A DNA stretch of 64,000 nucleotides from Calonectria ilicicola (taxonomy: Eukaryota; Ascomycota; Sordariomycetes; Hypocreales; Nectriaceae). The position numbers and the translations under genes are program-made. The notes under the pieces are model-generated. The model made no database searches, was not told the origin of the DNA, and saw only the letters and a program-made list of their open reading frames with translations. Of this stretch, positions 46,082 to 58,202 are shown one piece after another. Position 1 is the first letter of the stretch; each line of letters starts with the position of its first letter. The stretch spans positions 2,170,001 to 2,234,000 of the forward strand of contig CP085833.1 of assembly GCA_020809705.1 (NCBI GenBank), read 5' to 3'.

Positions 46082-49000
46082 TCAGTTCCGCCGGCCCTTG
46101 CCTGCTACTGCGCCGCCTAGTCTTCCAAATTGTCTTCCTAGACCAGTCCTCTTTGCTGGCACTGGTGGTGCCGGTGTAGGCTCTTTTTGCGGCGCCGGTA
46201 CCGGGGTTCTGTCCTTGCCCTTGGGATCCATTGATCCATCCCCGATCCGTAGCTCGCTCACCCCAACCGAGGGTACGTCATCACCATCTATGCCTTGTCT
46301 CTGTGCCCGTCGGGCACGTTCCTGAACACTGCGGAACTTTTCTAGAAGTTCTACCCATCGAATGTTGCCATCTTCCCGACCCTTTAGTCGGTTGGGTCTG
46401 TCGTAATTCGAACTACTCGTGGATGCTGTAGCACTATGCCATTGTTAGTAATCAAGGTGCAACAGATATAGGTCAAAGAAAGAAAAATAAGCAGACAAGG
46501 TGGAAGTCGACAAGGGAAAATAGCCAATCATGTCGTCGTAACGAGTGCAAACGTACGTTCTAGGTGTTGTGTGTAGATAACCAATAGAGCTAACGCTGTT
46601 GAGTCGGTTCTTTAATGCAGCAAATGCAGATGATTGCGGCAGCAGCATCAGAATTCCGTACATGCATTTGTACAAGTATGGATACTTCTCGGGCTCCAAT
46701 AACTGAAGGCGTAAATCTGTGGCCGATATTAACACAGTACAAAATCCTTGCGAGCAGGTTTGACTCACAAGTAAAGACGGGCGATTCAATCAGTTGCACA
46801 AGTTTATCAACCTGAATGAGCATGTTGACCGTCATCTCCAATTCACCACTAAAACATGTCAGTTTCAATTATTAATAAACATTCATATTCACAAAAAGAA
46901 AAAGGAAAAAAAACTTACAAGACCTGGAGCAAGTTGTACGCTTGCTCGTAAGCTTGAGCAAGCAAGCAAAGAGAAAAGGTAGCGACAGCATTGTAGCACC
47001 AAGACCTGAACAATGCAACAAACAATGTTTGGCCATCCTATAAAGTCGATTAGCTCTGCTCTTTTGGTTCTCAATCATATGTCTTGCCTTTGTTTCCAGA
47101 TTCCGCAACCTCTTTCGAACGTCAGCAAGCTGTGGCGCTGTAATAAGATTATTGTTGAGATTTTGGACCATGATACTGGCAAACTCAACATCCTCTTCTT
47201 TTTCGATGCAGTCTGCTAGGGTCCTGTATATTCTTTCAGGGCTAAGACTAATACATAACTGTCTGATGATGAGATTTCCCCGAGTTTCGAGGAGCTTCCG
47301 GTCTGTTGAGAAAAGCTGCAAGAGATTGACCATAAAGTTGGCGAAGTAGTCGTCCTCCGAATTTCGGGATATCTGGGAGAGAAGCTGTAAATCCTTGGTT
47401 ACAACAGCATCGGATGGATCAGAGAGTGTCTTAAGTAGTGCCGGGAAGGTGCCATCGTTGAATGCGAGCACTTTTCTTGGTGCTTTCCTATGTAGCATGA
47501 TAAGCCAAGTCAAGGCCGCAACACGGGTGGCTTCATGGTCGTTAAGGAATAGAAGGGTGAGTGAGTTAACAGCGGCAGCGTAGTCCAAATCAGCCTGTGT
47601 CTGTGTAGTAGGGATGTTTGTTGGTGTAGAGATTGATCGATTCTGCGCGGGGGTCGGACTTCGGATATCAAGGTCTCTCGAACTTGATAGGGAAGCTCTG
47701 TTGCTACCAGAACCTTCATGCCTATCCTCTCGAACAGGGAGTCGAGAAGTTGAGCTATGAGACGGACCAATTGATGTTTGACTTAGTTCAGAATCATCGG
47801 AAAGGGATACAACGTAATCCATTAGGCAAGTGTTGACGCGAGTTGCTGCTTGGTGAATGGTCTCTTTGGTGCTTGCCATCGCTGGAAGCATGTGAGCGAG
47901 AATCTTTGGGGTGAAGGGTAGGACCTCTTCCGGGCAGATATCAAGAAACTCGACAATCCACCGCAAAGACTCTAGCAGGCAATCCTCTTCTACTTCATGT
48001 CAGTAAAGAGACACTGTATATGATGACAAGGTTAAATACGCACCAAGAGGTGAGTCCAAGGTAGCAGTCAAAATATCCAGAATCTTTTTGTAGTTTATTT
48101 CGACATCTTGGCCGGGAATCCAATCTTCCTCGCTGGTCTCTTCTCCGTCATCATTGGCCGCCTCCGAATCCAGTTCGTCTCCTTCCTCAAGTTCAGGATT
48201 CAGAGAGTCACTATCCATCGAATCCTGTCGCTTTCGTTTAGTACCTTCTTTGGACCTCCGACTCTCCAATATACCCTTCTTAATGCGAGAGATACGCTTA
48301 ATTTCGTTGAGGAACTTATCCAGACAATTCTGCGTGGCAGCCCGTACATCAGGGTTCTGGTCGGAAAGAAATTTCAAAAGTCCGCCCAGGAAATCAGGTA
48401 GGTAAGTGACGAGTTCAAGATCAGGAATTGAGTCAAGTAAGGTAATCCAACCAACGAGAAATTGACGCGTGAACGGATTGATGACCCAAATGCGTTCTTT
48501 GAGGAGCGGAATAAATCGGGGGAGAGAAAAGGCTGTAGGCAAATGAGGGTGGTCATCCAATGAAGCTTTATCATCACCATCAAACTCCGGGGGAGCCTCG
48601 AGTATAGATACATAAGATGCAGCGGACTCAGACACAATGTCTTTGACAAGACGATCCAAGAGCTCTGCCCCATTTTTTACAGATAGCTCTGAATCAGCAC
48701 CAAGCTGGTGAGCCAGGTGTTAGCATCGCACAGCTAATAGTTATTGTTGAAGGGGGGGAGGGGGACTAAAATCGGTTACCTTGCAGAGTTGGTCGAAAAT
48801 GCTATTAAAATAAACGAGAATCTCGCCCTTAGCGACCTTGGCAATGTTATACATAGCTTCGCAAGCGTAGTACCGCACCCTAGCATCTTGATCTGTAAAG
48901 CAAGCCAAGACAGGGGGAACGATTTTTGCTAGATAACGAGGCAGTTCCTAAAAGACGTAGATTGATATATCAGACCAATATTCGCAATATACTTGAAGAG

Positions 49001-49445
49001 ACAGACAGATAAATGAGTGAGTAGTCGCAAGGCAGATGGTTACGTACGGGACCTAGTGCGATAGCAGCGGCGGCAAGGCCGATCAAGCCACCATTTCTAG
49101 CATGGGGCTGGTGGACAGCATAGGCATACTCGTTGCACAGCTGCTCAAGAATATCGTGGACACGTTGGTAGTCCTTGTTGGTCACGAGCTCACGAATGAC
49201 GCGCTCGAGTCTAGGGGGGTGAAGTCAGCCATGAGGCTCCAGTGTACCATGGTCCAGTTGGGTTGCGGTGAGGATTGCAGCCCTGAGATATGGCAGAGGA
49301 CATATGCTGGGGAAAAGGCAGAGCATGGGTGGAGAAGTGGGATAAAGTAGAGGCGATAGGGGCAAAAGAAAACATACTCAAGAGCACCGACTTTGCGCTT
49401 GTCGTAGAGCTTGTCATTGAGAGCCCGTTGGATATTTGTGTCCAT
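46082..49445 (-). CDS. VAC14: VAC14, scaffold of the PI(3,5)P2 synthesis complex
   Basis: HEAT-repeat scaffold that holds the Fab1 lipid kinase and Fig4 phosphatase on the vacuole or endosome membrane and controls PI(3,5)P2. Nine exons: 49445-49378, 49210-49048, 48947-48780, 48704-48044, 47989-47088, 47037-46919, 46848-46769, 46716-46557 and 46433-46082 (2673 nt, 890 aa). Family blocks are [79 protein letters not shown], and C-terminal [20 protein letters not shown] with [20 protein letters not shown]. The intron after exon 5 (47038-47087) appears to start with GC (AAG|GCAAGA) rather than GT. The last 100 residues are a fungal-specific Pro/Arg-rich tail. All exons sum in frame. Confidence 0.93.
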
Positions 49446-52400
49446 GATGAATAGCTCTCTCACATGCCGCGGGGACGCGGACGCGGTGACGAGAGTATTT
49501 GCGGGCGGGCGGCGACAGCAAGCAGCACAAATAAGGCGAAAATGAGGTGCACAAGGCAGCGATAGGATATATGAGGGATGAGAGCCAGGCGTCCAGCCGT
49601 GTGAAGCAGCCGATGACGTTTTGTTAGATGTAGTCGTAAGTAAGTGGCAAGGTTGGGCTCAGCCAGCCATGCCTACTACTGGACCCCAGGTCTTGCCCAT
49701 CGGTAGCGGGATAAGTTAGCGGGCAAGCGGGCACACTTAGGTTGGGTGTGTTCCCGCTCTAGGCGGCTTGCTCTAGGCGACTGACCAGCCTGACGTAAGG
49801 GTGCTGTGGCACATCATCCCAGGTGCTCAAACCTCCAGGAGAACGGTGCTACGGCGCTGATGCACTATAATTTACTCGGCAGTCCAGGCTGGTGGGGACC
49901 ATCGCCCGTAATAGTTCATGCCATTCAAACCGCAACCGAGCATGTCCTACGCACAAGCAAAACGAGACAGGCATACGAATACTCACCCCTCAACCCACTT
50001 GGCAAGTCTTCTCAAGAATTTAGTGCACGGCATTGTGTTATGTGCGTCAAATACAACAAGTAAGCTCCCGATGCCTTCCACCATACTTGACCCTTGTGAC
50101 CCTTTTGTGCAACCAAGCGAACCATCTCTACACCAATTGTTTCCGGTGCCCACCTACCAATGCTACTCTTAATGCGGCGGCGCGGGAAGCGGGATGCCAC
50201 CTCTTGGTCCACTCTAACAACAATCAAGGAATCCTAGCGCAGCTAACGCATGCGGCCACATTCACGCCGATCCCATGTTGCAACTATGCCATGCCATTCT
50301 GTCCTTTTTTGTTATGTTCATCTCATCTTACCTTCCATGGAGTATCCAAGCCCTGAGAGAGATCTCCTAGTTTCATCTCACTCCGATAAAAACAGAGGGG
50401 GGATAAAAAAAAAAAGAAAAAGAAAAAGATGTCGCCATGCAGGGTCTTGCCGAGCAATCAAAAACCCATGTGATAGACTTGGTCCACCCGTCGCTCGTCC
50501 CACACAGATTGTTAATAACCTCGAATACCATGATCCATTTATTGGATTTCGAGCCTGGGGCGAGCGGCAAAGTGTGCCCGCCATATGGCAGAGGGGGTTT
50601 AAAAACCGACGCATCACACCAGAAATCGAAAAATCATGATACATTCACCAAGACCACGATGGTAAATGCCATGTGTCACTGACGACCAAACCCCGCTCGC
50701 GCAGATAATAACAGAGGGTGTATTCCAACTACACATACCTAAATATTTCTATATCTCATTCGCTTTTATCGGATGGATTCTTCAAAGGGCCCACAGGCGA
50801 AAGAGTGTGAGGCTCTGAAGAAAAAATTCACACAATATGTAGATGATCCCAGATAATTGCCTAGATGCCATGACCAAATTGAGAGATCGTTGTACTGCAA
50901 TACTCTTGAAGTTTCAGGTCTTCGGTTTTTCTTTTTATGCGTTAGCCAATGTGTCACACATAACCACCACTTTATTTCATGTGAATACGAGTGCAAAAGA
51001 GCCTGTGCGGTGAAGCTCACTGATCCCTCTCGAATTCCACGATCAAAATTACTTATTTCTCCCCTGCCGTTATCTCACAGCACTAGGGCAGCAATAACAT
51101 GCCGACACTTGGCGGTCATGATTCGTCATTCTCCCTTCGCTAAGAAGCGTGGCTATGACTCTGTTCCCACAATTGCGGCACTGGGGCGGCGTTCATTGCT
51201 TTTGATATGATTCGAGTAATGTTACATTCGTTGCAAGATCTGCATGCAACTTCTCCAATTCGCCTGCCTATCTACCTCTAGCTCAAAAAGGAAAAAGCAA
51301 TCCCTTTCCCCTAGGTTCCGCTCTATCATATATCATGCACAAAAAAAGCACTTACAGCCCTCACCAGTACGCTCGTTCAACCACTCCCCAGCCGATTCTT
51401 CAGCCTGCGTCTATCAGCTCTCGCCCGTGACAGGTGTTTGAATGTAACACGTCAGTTGGGCGTTGCACGGGAAAACAGGGATCCCTGTCATGCTTCCTAA
51501 ACGATTACCATTACCATAGCTGCGTTTTCTTTTTCCTCAACCTTGTTAATCAAGCCATTCCAAAAACACCAAACCGAAAAAGAAATTTGCCGCACTGTTC
51601 TAACGGGCCTGTTTTTCTGCTCCCCGAGAGTTGCCACTACTCCTCGTGCTCTTCATGCCACCACTGTTTTCCAGCTCTTGGTTCGTTTGAGCTGCCATTG
51701 CCGCTCGCCTTGCAAAATCGTCCTTGGCCCAGCGTCAGTCCGTTTCTCCTTGATTGTAGGCTCGGTATGGATATCTTACCTTGGCTCCTCTTGCTTTACG
51801 AATTCTAGCAGCCGCGACATTATCCATCTTTCCGGTGGTCATGCTGGATCGCGCAAGTGTTGTTCAGTTCAGGTGGGAAAAAATTGAATAATAACCGAGA
51901 ACAATGTTGCGGTTGTGGTGGTCGTTTGGCCCAGATAAAAACAAAACACAGCTGTTGGGGGGACTCCTCGACACCCTCCTCGTCTTAAATACTTTGCTTT
52001 TGCGGTCATTTTCATCCCTCAGCCTCAGAGTCAGCATCCATGCCCACCCCACAAACTTCCCCCCATAGCCTCTGCGTGGTCATACTTCCCCGGGGCTGAA
52101 CGAGATAGAACCCGCCTCTTACTGGGATCTGATCCACGCTTCCCGTCCGAGCGGGTCGCTGATCCTCCGGCGTAGGCCCTTGCGTGTCGCAGGTCGGCAT
52201 TGGCAAACATCCCTACACCGAAGCTAAAGGCTGCATAGAACCTCTTGTCTGGACGGAATGATTGCCGGGGCTCGGAGGATTTCGACGTGCTGATATGAGG
52301 GGATCAATGGGGGGGGGGATCATCACGTTCCAGATGAGATTATAGTGTGCAATGGAAAGGTTCGTTCATTCATGGTCATTAATTTCGTTTAAGACTCCAG

Positions 52401-52521
52401 AAAACCTGCTGGGTTCTTGAGCTATGGAAATTTGAAATCGAGATAGGACACAAAAGGCGCCAATTTTGGCCGAGAGTATATACAAGCAGATGGGCCAGTC
52501 CTTTGCGCTTTTGAATCCAAC
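49446..52521. other. 3.1-kb gene-free region between VAC14 and the sphingolipid desaturase
   Basis: Promoter of VAC14 (minus) and 3' region of the desaturase (minus). It contains an A-rich patch with repeated GAAAAA-type units (50400-50430) and a G run of about ten (52309-52318). Short open frames (49806-50063, 50250-50682, 50857-51210, 51434-51887 and others) carry no recognisable domain. Confidence 0.5.
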
Positions 52522-54308
52522 TTAGTGGTGAACACCGGACCAGTTTCCGGTCTCAACAATTGACTTCTGGCACTTGGCTAAAATAGCCGCTTGCCTCGAC
52601 ACCTCCGCTAGTCGGCTAATGACCCTCTGATTGCTATTGGCAAAGCCATAGAGGGCGTAAGGGATGCCAACTTCATTGCAAAACTCCTGGACAAGCTTCT
52701 GGGTCTTCCGCAAATTGTGTCGCGGGACACGGGGGAACAAATGATGGATGACCTGGAATTGGAGACCACCGTGAAAAAAGTCAAGCCACTCAGGGCAGTC
52801 AATGTCCATTGTGGTTCGGAGCATCTTCTGGCAAAATGATTCTTGGGGGCCCAGGTCGACAGTGCTCATGGCGAAGTGAGACAAGACAATTTGCACATGA
52901 AGCGGAGAGGAAGTGATGTGACTGACCATGACGAAAACAAAACGGGTCCAGTTATCAGGAAGCGTCCTATAGAGAAGGCCGTAGCCGAACCAAGTCCAAA
53001 AGAAAACTTGTCCAATCATTTCAAGCCAGCGGTGCCATGCTGCAGGGCCTTTCTTGGGACCGCGACCAGCAATGAGAAAATCCCATGAGAGGAAATATAA
53101 ATTGAAGCGACCAAAAGCAAGGAATGGATAGTAGGTCCAGGTCTGGATACGAAGCAGGACCTTGGCAGCAGCGTTATACTCCATGACTCGTTCGTAAAAG
53201 GTAGATCGAAGACTACCCAGGAGACGATGAGATACCGCAAACAAGGGCATATGCTCAATATCAGGGTCATGCTCTGGTGCATTTGTTACAATATGGTGAA
53301 CATTATGGTTCCGCTTCCACCAGCCCAAGGATAGACCACCAATGAAGTCGGCAATGATGATTCCTATGACAGTGTCGACGTGGAAAGAGTGCGTAATGCC
53401 CATATGACCAGCATCGTGGGCGGCAAAAACAAGTTGATGCCACATAGCTCCAAGGAAAAATGCGCCAAGGGCATACCATTCATAATGAATAGATATGCAC
53501 ATGAGAAGAAAAAGTGAGGTATACCGAGAAACCTCCACCGCATAAGCCCAGTAATTGCACTTGTACAGGCCTTCGTCGTAAATGCGCTGGTGTAAGGCAC
53601 GGTACTTTTCGATAATATTGGCCTGTGTAGTCTCATCGGGAGAAGGGTACTTTTCAAGATCAAGGGTAATGTACTCGCGGGTAACAGTATCCAGATATGA
53701 CATGCCATCCGCAACTTCTTCGACCGAGGAAGCTGAGGACACGGAAACAGAGCGAGCGCCTTCCTTGGCTTTCTCGCTGTGGCGATGGCGAAGGCCCTCG
53801 TTTTCGTCGTCGAATACGGGAGAAGGAGTGCGGGAAGTTGCAGAGCTTGACTCATCCTTGGGACAATCAGCGTCGTTGGCGGCGGCTTCAATCTCGGCGC
53901 GCGTTCGAAAGGTGCCACCTTGAATTGGAGGGATGAAGTTGGTCCAGCTGCCTTCAAAGCGACCAATTCGATAACGCAACATCTGGCCTCTGGCCTCGAG
54001 GGAGTGGAGACTGAAGTTGAAAATTAGTTAGCACATCCTCATTATCATGGGATATTGGAGTTGACGACGTACGCATCAACCTCATCAGAAGCATCTTTCC
54101 CAACCATGTGCAATATCGCTTTGTCTCCACCAGGATGATATTTGAGCCAAGGATCCGCCTTAACAACTTGGCCGTGAACGATGATAATGCTGCGACCTTC
54201 GGCGATGAGAGCTTCGATCTCGTCACGGGTCATGAGCGGCAGGGCCCGTTTGGAGGCATTGGGGTCTTGCGGCGGGAAGCCTGTGATTCGGCGGGCTAGC
54301 TGGGACAT
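52522..54308 (-). CDS. Delta-8 sphingolipid desaturase (cytochrome b5 fusion)
   Basis: ER enzyme that introduces the delta-8 double bond in the sphingoid base of fungal glucosylceramides. Exons are 54308-54073 and 54010-52522 (1725 nt, 574 aa) with a 62-nt intron. The N-terminal cytochrome b5 domain has the haem motif KYHPGGDKAI (His58). A Ser/Glu-rich linker follows. The membrane desaturase domain keeps three histidine boxes: HDAGH, HNVHH and QVIHH, the last with Gln in front as in front-end desaturases. Membrane helices include SLFLLMCISIHYEWYALGAF and WLEMIGQVFFWTWFGYGLLY. The start at 54308 is the first ATG, just before MSQLARRITGFPP. Substrate assignment (sphingoid delta-8) is by resemblance to fungal SLD proteins. 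Confidence 0.92.
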
Positions 54309-55358
54309 GACTGCGGCTGAGGCGGGAATGAACAGAGTATTGGAAAGTCCCAGAGACAATTGGCTGTGTGGTGGCGCCGACAGCCTGTCTAATACCGGCT
54401 AGAACTTTGAAGCGCAGGCGTGGGCGCGAATGTTGTCGAGATAAAATAATAGGGATAGGGAGAAGAAGAGCCAATTCACCGCATCTTTTTGGTTTGCTTC
54501 TTGGGTGTGTTGCGTTCCAGCACAGGTGGTGGCTCCACGCTGCAGCTGGGGCACCGCTGGCCCAACCCCTCCACCTTGAAGGCAACCCCAGTCTGAAAGG
54601 GAGCTTGCTAGGCCCAGGTGCACCCAATTACAGAACCCCTGAGCCGGCTGAACCAGCATGCTATTCACCTAGAGACAAGTCAAAAAGGGGCCAGGCCATC
54701 CCACTTTTTTTTTGCGTTAAACACCCCGCCACTAGTAGTGGGGCCATATCCATGGCTAGCCCGAGGCTCTTCTATTCAAACGGCGCTGCGGAGGATGTTT
54801 TTGTCATGATAAACTTTTTTTTCTGTGGTGTAGACAATCAAATATTCTTGGATCGAGGTTTGCTTGGATTAAAGCAAAACTGAGAAGCCTCGGCCAGTGG
54901 AAATCCAAAACAAGCCCCTCTTACTACTCAAACATGCGAAAGGATGCCAAACAATACCTATCCTTCTCAAAATGGTGCCAGGTGTTGATTCATAGAACCG
55001 AGGCCAAGACAATGGCTCTAGCTCGTAATATACACAGCCATCACTATTTCAATGTAGACGAATAAATCGTGAATTGTACTTTTTTTCGGTTTCCATTCAT
55101 CATGCTACGACAAAAAGAAAATATTACTAGTTTACATGACCCTGAGACCGAGTCGGCTTAGGCTCGTTCCCGTTTCACACAGGTATTTATTCAGTAACCC
55201 CCTCTTGTCCTTCTCGAGCGTCAGCAGATGCACTCTTGCTCTACACAATCCCAGAGTCTTTATTCCCTGCCGCAAGAGGCGAGCCAGAAACGGGTTAGCG
55301 CCAGTTCATCCATGTTCTGACGCTCAGCTATACAAGCAACTCAGCCTTCTCCAACTGT
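54309..55358. other. Intergenic region: desaturase promoter and LPD1 3' side
   Basis: 1.05 kb. A T run occurs near 54703-54711. Frames on 54368-54883 and elsewhere have no domain. The first 300 bp upstream of 54308 are the likely desaturase promoter. Confidence 0.5.
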
Positions 55359-57177
55359 TTAAAAGTGGATGGCCTTGGCGTGGGTAGCCATAGCAGCCTC
55401 CTTGAAAGCTTCGGCAAGAGTAGGGTGGGCGTGACAAGTTCGGGCAATGTCCTCGGTAGAAGCGCCGTACTCAAGAGCCAAAGCACCCTCAGCAATCATC
55501 TCACCGGCATTGGGTCCGACAATGTGAACACCAAGGAGGCGGTCGGTCTCAGGATCAGCAAGCATCTTGACCATACCATCTGTGTCAAGGTTGGTCTTAG
55601 CACGAGAGTTGGCGCTGAAAGGGAAGGTTCCGACTCGGAAGGGAATATTCTGGGCCTTGAGGTCTTGCTCGCTTTGACCAACCCAAGCGACCTCGGGGTA
55701 GGTATACATGACGGAGGGAATGACACCATAGTTGACGTGGCCGTAACCCTTCTTGATGTACTCAACAACAGCGACGGCTTCCTCCTCGGCCTTGTGTGCA
55801 AGCATGGGGCCGAAGGTCACGTCGCCAACACATCGAATGTGGGGGATCTTGGTTCGGTACTCGGAATCGATAATGACTCGCCCGCGTTCGTCGAGCTCCA
55901 TCCCGATATTCTCGAGACCAAGGCCACCGGTGTAGGGACGTCGACCGATGGCAACGAGGACGACTTCGGAGTCGATCTATCTTCTCATTAGTGTTCACTC
56001 TCTGGATCGCTTGACTTTTGTCTACTCACGCTCTCGGGCTTGCCACCCTTGGCGGCGTCGACTTCGAGCTTGACAAGCTCACCAGAGGTGTCACCGCTGA
56101 CGACCTTGGTGTTAAGCTTGAACTCAATGCCCTGCTTCTTCAGGAGCTTCTGGGTAGCCTTGGAGATTTCGGTATCCATGCCGGGGCCACCAATCTGGCC
56201 AAGGAACTCAACAACAGTGACCTTAGCGCCGAGACGAGACCAAACGGAAGCCATCTCGAGACCAATGATACCACCACCGATCACAGTCAAGCTCTCGGGA
56301 ATCTTCTCAAGAGAGAGAGCACCAGTGCTGGTAACGACACGCTTCTCGTCAATTTCAAGGCCGGGGAAGGGAGTGGCTTCGGAACCAGTGGCAATAAGAA
56401 TGTTCTTTCCACGGACGCTGGTCTCACCACCGTCGTTCAGCTCAACCTTGATCTCATGCTCGCCAACGAAAGAGCCAGTGCCCTTTATGTATTCGACACC
56501 GTTCTTCTTGAGGAGGAATTCGACACCCTTGGTAAGACCGCTCACAGCATCGTCCTTAGCCTTCATGAAGTTGGTCAGGTTAAGCTTGACGTCGCCGACT
56601 TCGATACCGCGCTTCTTGGTGTCGTGGAGAATCTGGTGGTAGAGATGGGAGTTGTTGAGGAGTGATTTTGAGGGAATGCAGCCGACATTGAGGCAGGTAC
56701 CGCCGAGAGTTCCACGCTTCTCAATGCAAGCAACCTTTCCTCACCAACATTGTCAATCAACACGTCCGGCCATTGTAACTGAAAACTATCCGGGGATACT
56801 AACCTTCATGCCCTCCTGGCCTGCCTTGATGGCAGCAACGTAGCCAGCAACACCACCACCGATGATAACAAGGTCCTTCTCCTCTACCAATTGCAGTCAG
56901 CACCACGCTCAACGCTTTCCAAACCAACGTCGTCCCGAGGCAAACGCACCAGAAGCAGAGGAATAACCGCGGCTCCATCGTGAAAGGGTCGGGGAGGTGA
57001 CAACGGCGGGGAGACTGGAAGTAAGACAACACAGGTTAGCTAACGAGTCATTTTTGCAACAGCAGCGGGTGCAAGCTTTGATGCTCAACAGGTCCTCTCG
57101 GGCCAAGCAAAGAAAACGTACGTGGATTTTTGGAAGGCCGGACGAGCGACCTTGGATATTAAACGACTAGAAGGCAT
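55359..57177 (-). CDS. LPD1: Dihydrolipoamide dehydrogenase (E3), mitochondrial
   Basis: FAD enzyme that reoxidises lipoamide in the pyruvate, 2-oxoglutarate and branched-chain dehydrogenases and in the glycine cleavage system. Exons are 57177-57122, 57014-56950, 56883-56804, 56734-56030 and 55976-55359 (1524 nt, 507 aa). An N-terminal mitochondrial presequence ([25 protein letters not shown]) precedes the FAD-binding [15 protein letters not shown]. The redox disulfide is Cys81-Cys86 in [14 protein letters not shown]. The NAD site is [15 protein letters not shown]. The dimer interface has the catalytic His-Glu pair in [14 protein letters not shown]. Intron phases are all consistent. This is one of the clearest assignments in the window. 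Confidence 0.97.
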
Positions 57178-58202
57178 GATGGGCGAGATTTGTGTGCGAA
57201 GGGACTCAATGGTGGGTGGAGGTGGGAGGAGCGAAGAGGGTCGAGAGGACACGAGGTTGAGGTTTGAGGTTGAGGGAGAAGATTTGATGCGAATTAGCGA
57301 AGCTCGCCGTTGCTTAGGCCGCGCACCCGGAACAGAGGGACACCGCCGCCGCAGGGAGCTTCGGCAACGAGAGCCCGCCCATCAAGTAATTTTTTGTCTT
57401 CTGGAGGCTATAAAACCGGGGCCAGTGTGCTGAACAAGTGCAGGTACGTACCCTTGAGTGCCGCACTTGATCAGTTGCTAGCTCCTTGATAGCCCTTCCA
57501 GCGGGTTTCCAGCGGGTGACCCGCTGGGTCTCACCTGGACATGCATGTCCGGGTGGCCAACAGCAGTGCGTGGTTTGACACCTCTGACCTTGGCCTAAGT
57601 CGGCTAATCATCCCAACCAATGTGTTTGTCCCGAAAATACCGACCCCAACAACAAACCCATCTAAGGAACAGACAAGAAGAGTGCCATGCCGTTACTGCT
57701 CTCCTCACGACGTGATCAATGGGTGGCAAGTGCCCCTCTCCCCACGCTGTTATTGTGGCAATACGACAAATCGCCTACTGCAATTGATTTTGATTTCTAA
57801 ACACAATAAATCCGTGAGGTTCTGTAAGAAACCTTTCTTTCCTGGTTTCAATCCACACTCAGCGGCCAAAGTCTCCGACTACATCCTTCGGCGACCGACC
57901 GACTACCCGGCGCAAGCCCGCCAGTACCCGGCCCACTCAACCCACTGCGCAAAATCTACGTCACTGTTCCTCGGTGATGCATTAGACCAACAGACTCAAT
58001 TGGACCGCATTTAGCAAGTCATGGAGCATACACACTCAAGCGTGCATTACATACAATTACCAACTAGCCAAGCAAACCATCACTAATGATCAATTCGGAT
58101 ACTTCTCCCGAAGTCTCTTTATTCCCAGCCACATGTAACCCTCCATTAACCCAACCATGCCGTCAACTTTCGGCATTTTTTCTATGAATAATAAATTTGC
58201 AC
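57178..58202. other. Intergenic region: LPD1 promoter and SGD1 3' side
   Basis: 1.0 kb. It holds two adjacent palindromes (57509-57527 and 57537-57550) and a direct repeat of ttccagcgggt. A plus-strand 157-codon frame (57541-58014) has no recognisable domain and is not called. Confidence 0.5.
57509..57550. promoter_or_regulatory. Paired palindromes upstream of LPD1
   Basis: CCAGCGGGTGACCCGCTGG (57509-57527) is a 19-nt perfect palindrome around a single central base. GGACATGCATGTCC (57537-57550) is a 14-bp perfect palindrome ten bases away. A second copy of ttccagcgggt lies just upstream at about 57497. Such clustered dyads often bind dimeric zinc-cluster or bHLH factors, but no known site is claimed. 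Confidence 0.5.

Noticed and set aside
49806..51887. Series of short plus-strand frames after VAC14
   Set aside because: Each is under 130 codons, low in complexity and without domains; no conserved exon chain could be built from them.
53364..53966. 200-codon alternative frame inside the desaturase gene
   Set aside because: Overlaps the desaturase frame, which carries the cytochrome b5 and histidine-box motifs; the alternative frame has none.
55365..56665. 208- and 215-codon plus-strand frames
   Set aside because: Exactly antisense to the strongly conserved LPD1 exons; the apparent openness comes from LPD1 codon bias.
57541..58014. 157-codon plus-strand open frame in the LPD1 upstream region
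   Set aside because: No domain recognised; it begins within a palindrome and ends just before the SGD1 3' side. Its cysteines do not form a known zinc motif.
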